From Monoraphidium neglectum (taxonomy: Eukaryota > Chlorophyta > Chlorophyceae > Sphaeropleales > Selenastraceae), in assembly GCF_000611645.1 (NCBI RefSeq), contig NW_014013621.1:10764-74763 (forward strand): a stretch of 64,000 bases of DNA, given 5' to 3'. Within the stretch, counting starts at the first letter, position 1, and each line of letters opens with the position of its first letter. A program made the position numbers and the translations under genes. The notes under the pieces are model-generated. The model had not been told where the DNA came from and searched no databases. It was given only the letters and a program-made list of their open reading frames with translations. Of this stretch, positions 22,891 through 34,881 are shown piece after piece.

Positions 22891-24479
22891 GGAGACAGAC
22901 TGATGCACGGCAGGCCCTGATGCACGCCATCTGAGCGACGGGCTTCGGCATGTGTGTTGCTTATTGGCCAGCGTCTGTTGGGCTTCCAGTGATCGCAAAC
23001 ACACAGCGGCACCTCACATACCACGCCGCAGCGGCAGGGAATTCCGCCTTTTGGGCGTCCCTGCATTGCGCGACGCTACAAAGCGTGTGCGACACAGCCC
23101 ATGCGCACCGCCTGGGCGCACTAGGACGGGCTGAACAGGCACAGCAGTGACCGCGCCTGGCGCCCGGCCTCCGCCTCGGCACTGCTGACCCTTGAGTTTT
23201 GAGCGGCGTGGGATCCTGTTGCGTATGTTGCATGCATTTAGTGTGGATTCAAGAGCCGTTTGCCCTGACCTCCTCAGCATACCTTTTCTTGGGGCCCCCA
23301 GGTGTGAAGCCTTGCTGCCTTGATTTTACAGGCGGTGCCGAGGCTGACTCGTCACATCCATCCATCCGTTTGATACAACTGCGTGGAGGGCGGAGGTTTT
23401 TTTTTCTGATAACGCCATTGCAGCGTACTGGTTGCTCTTGCTAGGCGCGCGTGCACGCGACTATTGAGTGACCCAGCACGGCATGGTGAGCGGCGGGCGT
23501 CAGTGCCGGCTGGCAGCGGAATTCGGCACTTTGTGCATGCCACAGGATCTCAAGGCATTGGGGGTCAACACTGCCCTACCCCTTGGATAGCCCTTTGGTG
23601 CTGCTGCAAGATGCGAGCATGCTGTCTTGAGCAGCTGGATCCATGGCTTTACGTGCCAACGTGCATATCTGCTGTGGTTGCATCCGCAGTCGCCCGCTGC
23701 TGTCGCCTCAGTGGCTGTGTAGCCTGTGGTGCTGTTGCTGCTGGTGTGTCAAACCTCAACCTTGATCTGTCATCAACGATGACGTTCTGCACCGCCACTG
23801 GATTACCTGGCTCGAATTTATTTTGCTTGCGCCTTGTGCGCGGCAGAGGCCGTCCATCAGGCAGTCCTCCTCGCGCGGCATTGGGCCGCTGAGCGCAGCG
23901 CAGACGCTATTTGATACTCTCATGCCTCGCCTACTGCCTCTCAGCTTTATCAGCGCATTATGCGGAGAACCTGTCAGGTCACCTGCTGTTTTGCAGTTGA
24001 GATTTCGTTGGCGCAAGGTGGGCGCTGGCGCGCCCTGTGGCCCGCCTGTTATCCAACACGCCGACCTGTTCCCCAACTGAGCTGCCGTCCAATCCCCTGA
24101 CCGTGCCTGAAGGAGCTAGGCAGTGTGCTTGCTCAAACCTGTCAACACGCATCGCATAGCTGCGCATTTTCTGCATTCGTTTCTGGGACAACTGATCCTC
24201 CTGGTACAGTTGTCTTTGCCCCTTCAGGTTGCACGTGGGGCACGCAGATGTGTAATAATGCACCTCAGGTTGTTTTTGATGAAAAGCGCTATTAAATTCT
24301 CAATTAATGCAACTGCAGCACCAGCAACACACAACGGTATCAGCATTTCAGGAGCTGTTGGGTGTCGAGATTGCCTCCACTCGATGCACAATAAACCTTT
24401 GACGATGTCCATTCAAATCAGCAAGCCTCAATGAATAATGTCATGGCAGTACAAATGCAGGCAAGCATCGCTGGCATGC
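22891..24479. other. Convergent intergenic region
   Basis: 1.6 kb between the 3' ends of a plus-strand and a minus-strand gene, and less GC-rich than the genes. Small frames occur on both strands, but none has a start, splice sites and composition that together suggest a gene. A plus-strand TGTAA is at 24251-24255. Confidence 0.45.
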
Positions 24480-25093
24480 TCACGTGCGCCTGCCACTGCT
24501 GCCCCTCCCGCCGCCGCTGGTGTTGCTGGTGCTGCTGCCACGCCTCTCCTGCTCCTCCTCCGGGGACGTGTCATCCCAGGCCCCAAACTTTTTGTAGTAA
24601 TCTGAAAAGTCGATCTGCTTCATGCGGCTGGCTGCTGCTGCCTCCGCGCCCTGGGTCGTGACGGCCCATACGTTGTGCTGGAACAGGTCCTGACAGGGCG
24701 AGTGCAGGCCCGGTGGTGGGGGTTGGGGGCTGGATTACTAGGTGGGACAGCCAGGCTTGTAGCAGGTGGCTACGGCTGTGTAGACGCGGTAAGATATTGT
24801 ATGTGCGTGAAGTGTAGGCGCATCTGATGGCGTAGTGAAGCCAGTACTTGCTGCAGCCAGTGCCTGCCATGCAGTCATGACAAGCGCACTCCTCGTTTTC
24901 CTGTGTCCACCTGATGGTGGCCTGCTGCTTCGCAGGCAATCCCTGGCAGGTCTGCCACACCGTGCGCACCCACCTGTGTTGCTATAAACGGTTTCGAGCG
25001 CGCAGCCGCAGAGGGCACCCTCAGGGTGGCCCCGTTGGACAGCACGATGGTCATCAAGCGCATTGCAGGCTTGATGCCTGCAGCGCGGCCCAT
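24480..25093 (-). CDS. Putative mitochondrial large-subunit ribosomal protein bL31m
   Basis: Two exons, 24974-25093 and 24480-24689, give a 109-residue protein. It starts MGRAAGIKPAMRLMTIVLSN and has the MTIVLSNGATLRVPS segment typical of the short beta-rich start of mitochondrial bL31 proteins (x-T-x-V-L-[ST]-[DN]-G-[AS]-T). This is followed by a D-x-x-x-H-x-x-W motif (DLFQHNVW), in the place where bL31m proteins have D-x-x-N-x-P-L-W. The C-terminal 40 residues are acidic, then Ser/Gly-rich. The size fits the family. The protein is basic at its N-terminus but has no long presequence. The identification is by motif only; another small organellar protein cannot be excluded. Confidence 0.5.
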
Positions 25094-26159
25094 GGTTGCT
25101 GCTCTGTCCCCAACTCGCTAGCCTGGCCTGTGAGGAACGTGGTGTGCCTCTTAGATGATTCAACTGGCGTTGCAACAGCTGGGACTTGGAACTGTCTTTG
25201 GGTCGGTCGCGGTTTGCGGAGCACGGTGGCGCGTGCAGCAGCAGCACTAATCCGCGTGCCTGGAGCCGACAAGCATGTTGCGATGCAGTAGCGCGATTGC
25301 TTCTAGAATTGAGTAACAGGTAAAGCGCGGTTCCACCGGCACGGCGCCAGGCTACGCGCAGGGAGTGTCGTGGTGAGTCGAGCTCGATGATCTGAGGTTG
25401 CTTTATGGACAATGATGCCTTAAACAACTGCAAGTGCGGTACCGGTACGGTGTTGTTTGTTGCTGCTGGCCCGTGAAGCTTGGCAGTTGACAGCCGTGCA
25501 TTACAGTACCGTACGCGTGCCTGCTGTCAAAGTGCCGCACCCCTCAGATCTTCATCTTAAGCCTTGTGGAACTTACACATCCGCGTTGTTTCTGTAGTGC
25601 TGTAGCAGCCGTTAGCTGCACAACACCGAGCACGCACTCAGTCAACAACTTGCCCCAGCTGGCGGGTTTAGCAGGGCTTCGTGGTACTGGATCGTAAAAA
25701 TTATCGCCAGAAAATCATCAGGTGCGCCGCATACCGTGGGAAGGGAGACTGAGTGGCTTGCCAGCGCCCGTGTTCGCCAGCCTGCTGCCCGCGCATCAAT
25801 GGACAACAGACCAGGGAGTGGGACCGCACCGCTGTTGTGGGCCTGCGCACAGCAGCTGAGACACCATGGAGATTGCAGCGGGCCGCACCACTCTGTACAC
25901 ACCTCATATGCCACCATGCGGACCCCTTCTCTGCCTGCTGCTGCAGGGCTGAGCACCTGCTGCTCAGCTCGCTCGAGCCCGCCTCGTGGCCAGCCTGCCA
26001 TCAACACGCGGCGGCTGCGCCGTGAGCACGCCACACCCCAAGACCGCCCTGTACTGACACACCGCAAATCCAGCTACGGAAGCGGCTACAGCCAAAGGGA
26101 AGCGGGTGTGGATCCTTGCAAAAAGCTGCAGCCGGCAAAAGGTGCAGCAGCCCGCTGCC
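25094..26159. other. Divergent intergenic region
   Basis: About 1.07 kb between the start of the bL31m-like gene (minus) and the coiled-coil gene (plus). It holds the promoters and possibly an upstream non-coding or short coding exon of the coiled-coil gene. No other gene is supported. Confidence 0.45.
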
Positions 26160-27240
26160 ATGTCGTGCTTTTCCGCAAAGGGCGAGCGCGAGCGCACGGA
26201 GCTGCGGGAGATGCTGGAGCTCTCAAACGCACAAAAGGAGGAAGCCCGCAAGGCCGCTGAGGCCGCTGCACGCCGCGGCGACGAGATAGCGCGGCAGCTG
26301 GCGGCAAAGCAGCAGGAGGCCGGGGGGCTGTCTGCCCAGCTGCGTGACGCGGGCCTGCGTGAAGCCCGGCTGGCTGCCAGCAATGAGGCGCTCGCAGTAC
26401 AGGTAGGGATCAAATGAACATGGCTCTGGGGCAGCTGGTGCATGACCCGCGGTGGCATCGTTCCTTGGGGTTCAGCGCTGTGCCTGCAGGACAGGGTTGC
26501 AGCCATACCTGCCGCGCCTGCTGGCGGGTGCAACAGCTCCCCTCCTAAGTTGTTGCCGCACACACACGATCTCTGCAGGTGGCCAGCCTTCAAAAGGCGC
26601 TGGAGCGGGCCGGCGCGCAGCGAGACGAGCTGAGCGAGCGTGCGACTGAGCTGACTGCTGAGCGCAAGCAGGCGGTGGCAGATGTGCGGCGGCTGACGCG
26701 CGATAGGGAGTACCTGAAGCACCGTGTGGACCGCATGCAGAAGGCCCTCAGCATGCTGGAGTCGGTAAGGGGTGTCGGGAGCAATGGGTTGATAGGCAGG
26801 GAGTGAACACAGGACAGAAAATTTGTCCCGCATGCTTCACGCTTGCATCTGCGCACCTGAAAAGTCTTAGTGTTTGCGTGCGGTCACTTATACATGTACC
26901 AAAGCACACCAGAAGGATGTTTACTCTTCGCCCTTACCTACGTTCGATTCAACTCTCCACTGCTCCGTGTGCCACTCACCTACCGCTGCAGGTTCTGGAT
27001 GACACGCTGCGAGAGAACCAGGGCGGCATCGGCGCGGGCATGTCAGACCCCCGAGGCGCGGCGGCGGCAGCTGCGCTGCGCCAGAGCCGCGAGGCGATGT
27101 CTGAGCTGTGGAGCAAAGCCGGCGACGGCGGCGGCAATGGCAGAGCGCTGGGCAGCCTGGCCGACGAGCCAGAGGAGCTGCCACGGGGCTGTGGCATGAA
27201 GGACCAGCACAATTACGGGCTCGCAGCATACCGGAGTTGA
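26160..27240 (+). CDS. Uncharacterised coiled-coil protein
   Basis: Not assigned to a family. Exons 26160-26402, 26579-26764 and 26992-27240 give 225 residues with consistent phases. From about residue 8 to 145 the sequence is a continuous heptad-like coiled coil rich in Glu, Arg, Ala and Leu (for example ERERTELREMLELSNAQKEE, then EYLKHRVDRMQKALSML). A Gly/Ala-rich region with NQGGIGAGM follows and the protein ends HNYGLAAYRS. The start MSCFSAKGERER is the first in-frame ATG with coding-like composition, but an upstream exon cannot be excluded because the coiled coil begins abruptly. Centrosomal, flagellar or vesicle-tether roles would all be guesses. Confidence 0.65.
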
Positions 27241-27884
27241 ATGCAGGCTTGAATCCAGTGGTCGCGACAATCAGGCCCCTCATGTCAGCCAAGTGTCTTG
27301 CAACATTTACCTGCACCCTTTGCATGTCTGCCCTGTGGATCGCCCCGACTTGTGCGATGCCGGTGGCGATGGGGACTGGCCGCAAAGCAGTACGGCACCA
27401 GACACCCCCCAACCGCATCAACTAGGCACCCGATGGTTGCCAGCATGCCTCAACTGTGCCAGTGTTACAATGTTTACAGCTGCACAAGCCGCAGGTTGCA
27501 AACTGGTGACGAGGTGCCCCCGGGTATTGCGCGGCAGGACATACACAGGATATCCCGGCCAAAGTCAGCAGCACCCCGCAATAAATGGCGCCGCCGGCGC
27601 CGACGACAGACCACACAACACAGTTGCACAAAGTTCACTTTCTCCTGAAGATTTCAGTATACACGCCCTCAGGTTTGCCCCCCGTTGTTTAGCCCGCCCA
27701 AGATCTCGCTCGGCGCCCTTCAAAAGCAAGTCTCGTTTCGAATCCCCCTCTGGAAATACACTACTACCTTTGGATTTCAGACTGCAGACGGGAGGGGAGG
27801 TTGGGATAGCACGAGTCTGAACAACGCCTCTTACAGCGGGCAGCACGGGGGTTCCGCGTCCCCACCCAGCGTCACGCGGAATAC
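27241..27884. other. Intergenic region between two plus-strand genes
   Basis: About 640 bp holding the 3' UTR of the coiled-coil gene and the promoter of the AlgH-like gene. No gene seen. Confidence 0.5.
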
Positions 27885-29792
27885 TTGCCAAATATGTTGC
27901 TTAATAGCTGTCAGGGTCAGGGAGCGCGGGAAGCATGGCTCCGGGGCGGTGGCGCGGACATCACCGCACGCCCTGCAAACAGGCGCTCCGTCCGCTGCGC
28001 AGCTGCGCGCCGGCAGCTGCCCCCTGAAGATGAGGCAGCGCGGCGCGGAGAGGTGGGCTATGGAAAGGCTACCGTACTGCGGGGATGTTGAGGCGCCGAG
28101 GTCTGCTGCTGCGGACCTACTGATGTGCATTGAAGCACTGGGCGAATGTCGACTCGCCGAGGCAACTCTGCATATACGAAGGAGCGTCGCCTCTCAAAAC
28201 CCGCTTGCCTGCACCCCTTGCTCGCAGCAGCCGTGGTGGAGCATTGATGGCCCGCCGCTGATTCCCCCAAAGCACCGACCGCAGCAGATGCCACAGGTGG
28301 GTCCAGGACAGGCCCCGCCGCCCTGCGCGGCGCCGCGTGAGAAATCGGGCGCTCACTCGTCCCCGTCGCTGCACACCGACCAACCTTCAGGATGACTGGC
28401 GCGCTATTCGCGCCAAACTCGTGGCCATGGAGCGCTCCGGCGCCTTCAGCAGTGGCCACGCGTCGCCCGGCGCGCGGGCGCCGCACCCGCCGCGCGCCGG
28501 CGTGAGCGCGTTTTCGTCCTTGGGCTTCACCCCGTCGGCGTGGGCGCACGAGCTTGCCTCGCCAGAAGTGGGGTGCCTGCTGGTCGCGCGTCAGCCGGGA
28601 ATGGACTTCTTCGACGGAACAGTCGTGTTGGTCGCCGCACACGGTGGGTTGCCCGGCATCTGAGCAGGGTGTCATCGGCGGTGCTGGTGCGCCAGACAGC
28701 AGCTGCTGCGCAGTGTATGCCTTGAAACAGGGCCCAGATCGATGTGCCAGCCTGCCGCAGTTTTGAGCCCGCTGCAGCCATAACATGTCCTCTTGGTGCG
28801 GCAGCACATGGGCCCACGGTGTCACAAGCGCTTTGGGAGCCGTGCGGTGGTTTCGACCTGGCAGCCCCCAGCCCAGCCCTGCATCACCCGCATCTCACCT
28901 CCTGCACGGCTTCCCTTCCGCAGACGACTCCCAGGGCAGCATCGGCTTCATTTTGAACCGCCCCTCTGCTCTGCGCCTGGCGGAGGTGGCTGTTTCTGCC
29001 AAGGGAGACGTTGCTGCTGTGGCGGATGTGTTTGGCGGCCAGCGGCTGCGCGTGGGCGGGCCCGTGCACCTGGACACGCTGACCGTGCTGCACGGCTACG
29101 CTGGCTGCCAGGGCGCACAAAAGGTGTCGGAGGTGAGGGGCGCTGCAGGACGCGGCGGGGGGCTGCAGCCGCCCTCATCACGCACATGGACCCTCCAGAC
29201 GGCGCCTGCACCCTCCCTCAGCGAACGACGCGCATGTCTGCTCAAGTTGGCATCACGTAGCCTGAAGTTCTGGCTGGTCAACCGCTCACTCCCCTCCCTC
29301 GCCCCCCCTCCTCCTCCCCTCCCATCGCCCGTAGGGCGTGTACTTTGGTGGACTGCCCGCCGCGGCCGACATGGTGCGCAGCGGCCTGGCCAGCCCCTCT
29401 GAGTTCCGCCTACTGCTGGGCCTGGCGGGCTGGGCGCCGCAGCAGCTGTCCGACGAAATCGCGGCCGGCGTGTGGTATTGCGTGGCGGCCAGCAAGAGCC
29501 TCGTCATGGCGCCAGAGGGTGGGTTGCGGCGTTGCCCCGTGTTGCGCGGGCTAAAGTATCAGGGAGGCCTAATCCTATGTTGCGGTTTGCGGAATCCTGT
29601 GTGGTTGCTGGGAGGGTAGTCCTCACCACGGCCGCCTCTGGGCTTTGCTATGATTTCCTCAAGACCCACCCAGGAGGCCCCCCTGCATACGCTGCACTTG
29701 CACCACATCCTCATGCAGGGGCTGGCGAGGCGTTCCGGCGCCAGATAATTGGGCTGATTGGTCGGCAGCATGGCGAGCGCGCACGCCCATGA
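27885..29792 (+). CDS. Plastid-targeted UPF0301/AlgH (YqgE, DUF179) protein
   Basis: Exons 27885-28052, 28391-28643, 28924-29132, 29335-29518 and 29719-29792 give 295 residues with all phases closed. Residues 1-45 look like a plastid transit peptide with a probable processing site in SVRCAAARR. The mature part has the features of the bacterial YqgE/AlgH family. These are a GCLLVARQPGMDFFDGTVVL start, SQGSIGFILNRPS (where bacteria have G-x-x-G-x-x-[IL]-N-[KR]-P), VFGGQRLRVGGPV, GVYFGGL, and LLGLAGWAPQQLSDEI before a W-x-x-V/A strand. The family is conserved in bacteria and plastid-bearing eukaryotes, but no biochemical activity is established. The first exon was chosen because it alone supplies a transit peptide and an in-phase donor; a second ATG nine bases downstream (27894) is equally possible. 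Confidence 0.88.
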
Positions 29793-32752
29793 GCACCCCT
29801 GGTCCCCCTCCTCTGCGCCTGTGTGCCGCGTTTGTCGCTTCTTGCAAGTGGTAGCTTGGCACGGGTTGCCCTGGCGCATTGTTTGCCAACCCCCTGGAGA
29901 CAGAGGCATAAATGTCACCATTATTAGTCGCGTGGTCAGGCCTACGCTGCGCTGTGCATTAGCGCGGCCTCGCAGCGCCATTTGAGCGCATGGCACGGCT
30001 GCCCTCCGGCCCAAATCGTCTTGATGGCATTTCGCGTGTGATTGCGTCGGTTTGTGCACACGCTGAGGCCGCAGCTTCGGCAGTGCTGTGCGCTCCCCTC
30101 CATTGGTGAGCTGAGGTGTCTTGATGGTATTTCAAAGGTGCGTTCGTCTGCCATCAGCTTGAGGGCCCATGCGAGGGCCTGCGCCTCAACACACACTGGA
30201 AAGTTGTCACTTTTTGGGGTTGGGGAGTGCACACCACACGGTATGCATACCCTCGCCCCTTACCTGGGGCGCTTTACACCCCCCGTCCAGCTTCCAGACC
30301 TCCTGCAACACCCCCCCCTCGGCGGCAACGCATGGCGGCATCTAGCCCTGTCAAGCGACACCCCGCTTCACTCCGACTGGCAGTCCACCTGGCAAAACCC
30401 CTCCACACCCTGTTCATTCATAACGCCCGTATGTAGCGCCCCTCGCTTGGCGCCGAGCGCGCTCGGTCCAGGCTGCCCTGGCGCACAGTCGCCTTTCGCG
30501 TCGTTCCCCATGCGTATGGTTGATCTTGACACATGGCTGCGTTCCTTCTAGGCCTGATGTCCAGCCGCCTGTGGTCTCTCGAGCGCTGAATGTGCCGCAG
30601 TTGTGGCCCTGATCTGCGCGCCCCAAGAGATCGACCGGAAGGATCCCGTACAACAAGCAGGAGGCACCCTCCGGTCCTGACCCGTCCCATTGCTGTGTGT
30701 GTATGTTGAGCGGAGTGTGCCCATTGACTATCCTGAGTCGAAGTTGTGCCCGATGAGTACACACCAGGCCCTGGGTGGCCAGGCGTTCACAGCCCCGCGC
30801 CATCAATCTTACATCCCGTCGTCACGGTTGCTGCGCAGCATGGTGCCTTACGCTGTGGCGCTGCCGCACGAGCTGGTCCTGCTGTGTGTGTTTGTGTGTA
30901 CGTGTGATGCTCGTGCTTGTCTCGTCGCTTGCTCTTTGCTTGGCCGAGGCTGCATTTTGCCGCAGCCGGCTGGAGACTGGTGGTTTGAGGGGGCGCATAC
31001 GGCGCTCAGCTGCATTTGGCGCAGAGGACTCTCGTGGGGTTGTGGGGCTGTTGTCCTGCTCTGGACTCCGCCGATGGTGCGCACTGGGGGTTGCTGGCTG
31101 AGATGCCAGCTGGCCCACCGATTCACCATCTGTCCTTCAATCCGCCAAGCGTGCTTGTCCCCCTAGTTATGGAGGCATAGACATCTGCAGCAGCCAGCAC
31201 GACAGTGTATCCACCACAGACGGATGGTTGCCAATTTCATTTTGCTCCAGGAGGTGGCAAGTTCAGAAGTGCAGCCAGTTGGCTGGCACAAATCCTTGCG
31301 CGTCGCGAAGCGCGCTGTGTGAGGAGCACGGCGCGTTTCGCTTACGTGCACGTTGCTTTTGAATCATGGACTGGTGCTGCCACGGGCGCCTGTGACGCCA
31401 AGTGCTTGCCATATCAGCGGTGCCTTGCGTTGAGTGCCACACGCTGCACACAAGCTCTGTACTCTTTTCCACCTCTGCCCGCTCTCGTTCTGGTGGGTGT
31501 TGTCTCGATCCTGTCATGTCCACATGGCACATTGTGTTTCACTCCGCATGCGTGTGTAATGATCCGCACCTGTGAAGGTGGTTCATGGCTTCAACTTTTG
31601 TCAAAGCTTGTCTTTGGGCCAGACAGCAGGGAGGTGATTTGCGAGGGGGCCAGGTGCATACAGTCACGCACACTGCTTATCCATCTGGTTGCCCACATAC
31701 CTGAACATGACTTGCGTGCGTACACCAAACCGCAACAAAACGCGGAGATGAGGGCCATCCGAGTGGAGAAAAACCACACAGCAGCTGTCTTGGACCTTTG
31801 CCTGTGCATCACCACCACTGCCACTCTCGCCGCCCTTCCTCCTGGGATGCCAATGGCCTGCTTGCTGGCCTCCCGGACAAATCGCAATCGATGGCGGCTG
31901 GCCGGGTGATTGTGATTAGGTTTGGGTCTGGATGATTATGTTCTGACGTCCCTTTTACTGACTGCATGTGTTGCAGTACTTGAGTGACCTGTACTAATGG
32001 GAGATTATGTTTCTCTGCGCCGTGCAGAAGCCAGCTTGTATGTGACCTTTGCGGCATTGCGTCATCAATTGTGCCTGCGCGCTGGACATCGGCTTGTTTC
32101 GCAAACTGCCTCACCTGTGGTGGTTCTATTTGTGATCATTTTAAACATCAATCGCTTGAGGCGCTGCCCACGGGCCTCTCACCTTCAGCCATCACACCCT
32201 GCGGTCAGGCCCAGTCAAACATCCTGCCCTCAAGCCCGGGGGGGGGGGGATGAGTTGCGCCGCATGTTGGCCTCAACCTGCGGCACTAGCTGAAATAGTA
32301 TGATATACCCAGAAGTCACTGGTTCGATGGGGCTTTTCGTACTTTCGGTGCTCAATAGTTGTGGGTTCTTGACAAGGCATATACCGTACACCGCATCACA
32401 TGCACATTGTCGCAATCCATACAGTATGTGCACGCCATGTGTATTTTGGCTCTGTTGGATTTACTCGCACGCATCGACTTGCCACAGATCTGGTACTGTA
32501 GCCTGCAACGCCACAGCGCGCGAGTATCCCTCGGCTTTTTCGCACAGGGGTTTCAGAGCCTATGCGAGATTTCAATTTGACCTGGCCGCCCAGAACGAGC
32601 ACCAACTCTGATCCTGCAGCTCAACTCGTGCCCGCGACCAGCGGAGCAGCGCGCTTGCGGGGTGTTGCAGCGCACCTCGCTGTGGCTTTGCATAGCAGCG
32701 GCGCAGGCCAGTCCCTCTGCACCATCACGAATACGGTGGGAGAGGCGCTGCA
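29793..32752. other. Long gene-free stretch
   Basis: Nearly 3 kb with lower GC than the genes. Frames of 150-230 codons occur (for example 31205-31909 on the plus strand), but their composition is not codon-biased and they show no domains or splice structure. I see no tRNA or rRNA. It must include the AlgH 3' UTR and the tafazzin promoter. A non-coding RNA or a diverged transposon remnant cannot be excluded. Confidence 0.4.
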
Positions 32753-34831
32753 ATGGACAGCCTCCTGGAGCTTGATGCGGAGTTTCTCCATCCACCCTGG
32801 GGGCCCTACGGGCGCGACGTGACCCTTGGCCTGGTATCTGGCCTGGCCAAAATTCTGCTGAAGGGGCTCAATACGCTGAAGATCCTGCCGGATGACCTAG
32901 CTCGCTTCAGGCAGCTGGCTATGGAACGGGAGGCGGGTGTGGGTCTGCTGACGTATTGCAACCACACCAGGTGCGGAGTGAGTTCGCGGTGGTTGCAGGT
33001 AAACCTGATCATGTGCACATGCGTATCGCTGTGCACTTGCCTGTATCGCAGGGTTGTACAGCAGAGCAGGAAGCTTACTGACGCCTGCCAACCCACGCCT
33101 GGCCCACCTGCCGCCCGCGCGCCACCCCCCACTCCTTGCAACTACGCGTGTTCAGCACGTTTGACGATCCTGGCCTGCCCAGCGCTCTGCTGCCGTGGTG
33201 GCTGTTCTGGACTGAGCACAGCCATGGCAAGATGCGGTGGACCATGTGCGCACGGGAAGTGTGCTTCAAGAGCGAGCTGCTCAGGTGCGGCACGCACAAG
33301 TGGCACAGGTGCTTGCGGGGATTGTAGCCACGGTGGCTGGCAAGCAGCGGCTGGAGAGACTGACGGAACAACCGTGGGCGGTGCCAGATCTGGAACACAC
33401 AGTCCTGCCTGGTACAGAGGTGGGCGGCAACCCCAGTGCATTGCACATCTCCAAGACGCCAGCCCTCCCTTTCCCAACATGGCCATTGCCCCCCCTCGCC
33501 CTGCCCCCGCGCTGCCTGCCAGGCAGTTTTTCCTGAACGGCAAAGCGCTGCCCGTCGAGCGTGGCAGCGGTGCCGACCAGCCCGTCATCGGTGCTTCAGC
33601 GCGGCGGCTGGGGGCGGGAGACTGGATCCACGTCTTCCCGGAGGGCCGCGTGCAGCCGGCGGGTGACGTCGGCGCGTTCCGACAGGTGCATGGTGGGCTG
33701 GGTGAAATGATACCAAGGGAGTGCTTGGGGGGTGTGGTGGAGGGGAGGGGGGTTGACATCACATGTGGCCAAAAAGCGTAGTTGGCTTCTGCTGTATTGG
33801 GAGACGTGCCTATAAAGCTCCCAAGATTGCCTGTAACCTGGGATTGCCCCGCTCTCCACCCATCCCAATTGGCAATCAAACGAAGGGCGTCGGCAAGCTG
33901 GTGTGTGACGCGCGCGAGACCTCTGGACGCGACCCCATCATTCTCCCCTACTTCCACAGGTTTGGAGAAACCGCACGCCCGTCCCTTGAAACGTGCCGCG
34001 GGAACTACGCCCTGGCCTACCCTGCCCTGCTGCATTATTGCTTGCATGCTAGCTCACCACACGCTCAACAGAACTCCCGTCTTGGAACCCCTCTCACCCC
34101 ATTCCATCACTTTGTCTTGACTCCCTGACAACCAGTTGTGCCACCTGCGCCCCGCCTGTGGGCGTCATTCCCATCCACCCAGTGGCATGGCACGCATCAT
34201 CCCATACCTCAGCCAGCTGCCGCGCGTGGGCCAGGAGGTCACTGTGGTGGTAGGGGAGCCGCTGGACCTAGGACACGTCACCTGCAGGCAAGCGCAGCGG
34301 CAAGGTGCTGAGGAAGGCAGCTTTGGCACATCTGCCCGACGCACGTGCGTCTTGCCGTCGAAATTGTTTCGTGTGTGGCGGAGGGCATCTGCAGTGACAG
34401 CTACCATCAACCAGCAATGTGTGTTCCACCGCGTGCTTGCTCGCCCCTCCTTTCCAGGTGCAATAAGCCTGGGGAGGACCAGCAGGAGGTGTGGAGGGAC
34501 ATAGCTGCGGTGCTGCGCGAGGCATTGCTGGAGCTGGAGAAGAGGGCACCACCAAACCCCAACCAGGCAAGACACTCCTCATCAAGGGGTTGCGCAAGTA
34601 TGCGGCACGCACGCGAGGCTGGGGACTGGATTACTCAAGTGTTGTGGCTTGGAGCCCTTTTGATGTGGCGCTGGCGGCACTAGAGCAGTAAACGCTGCAT
34701 GTGGGGTATGGTATACACCTGATACGCGTGCGTCGCTGTGCTGTACATCCACAGTTGGAAGAGCGCCCCGAGCTTCTGGCCAAAGTCGAGGCGCTTAGGC
34801 GCAAGCGCAGCAACGACGAAGGTGCGAGTAG

Positions 34832-34881
<50 letters not shown>

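Noticed and set aside
27685..28395. Plus-strand frame of 236 codons upstream of AlgH
   Set aside because: It crosses the first AlgH exon in another frame and its intron; it has no domain or splice support.
31205..31909. Plus-strand frame of 234 codons
   Set aside because: Its composition is not like the codon-biased genes here and there are no motifs; an open frame by chance in moderate-GC DNA is more likely.
32310..32330. GGTTCGATGG resembling a tRNA T-loop
   Set aside because: No acceptor, D or anticodon stems can be folded around it.
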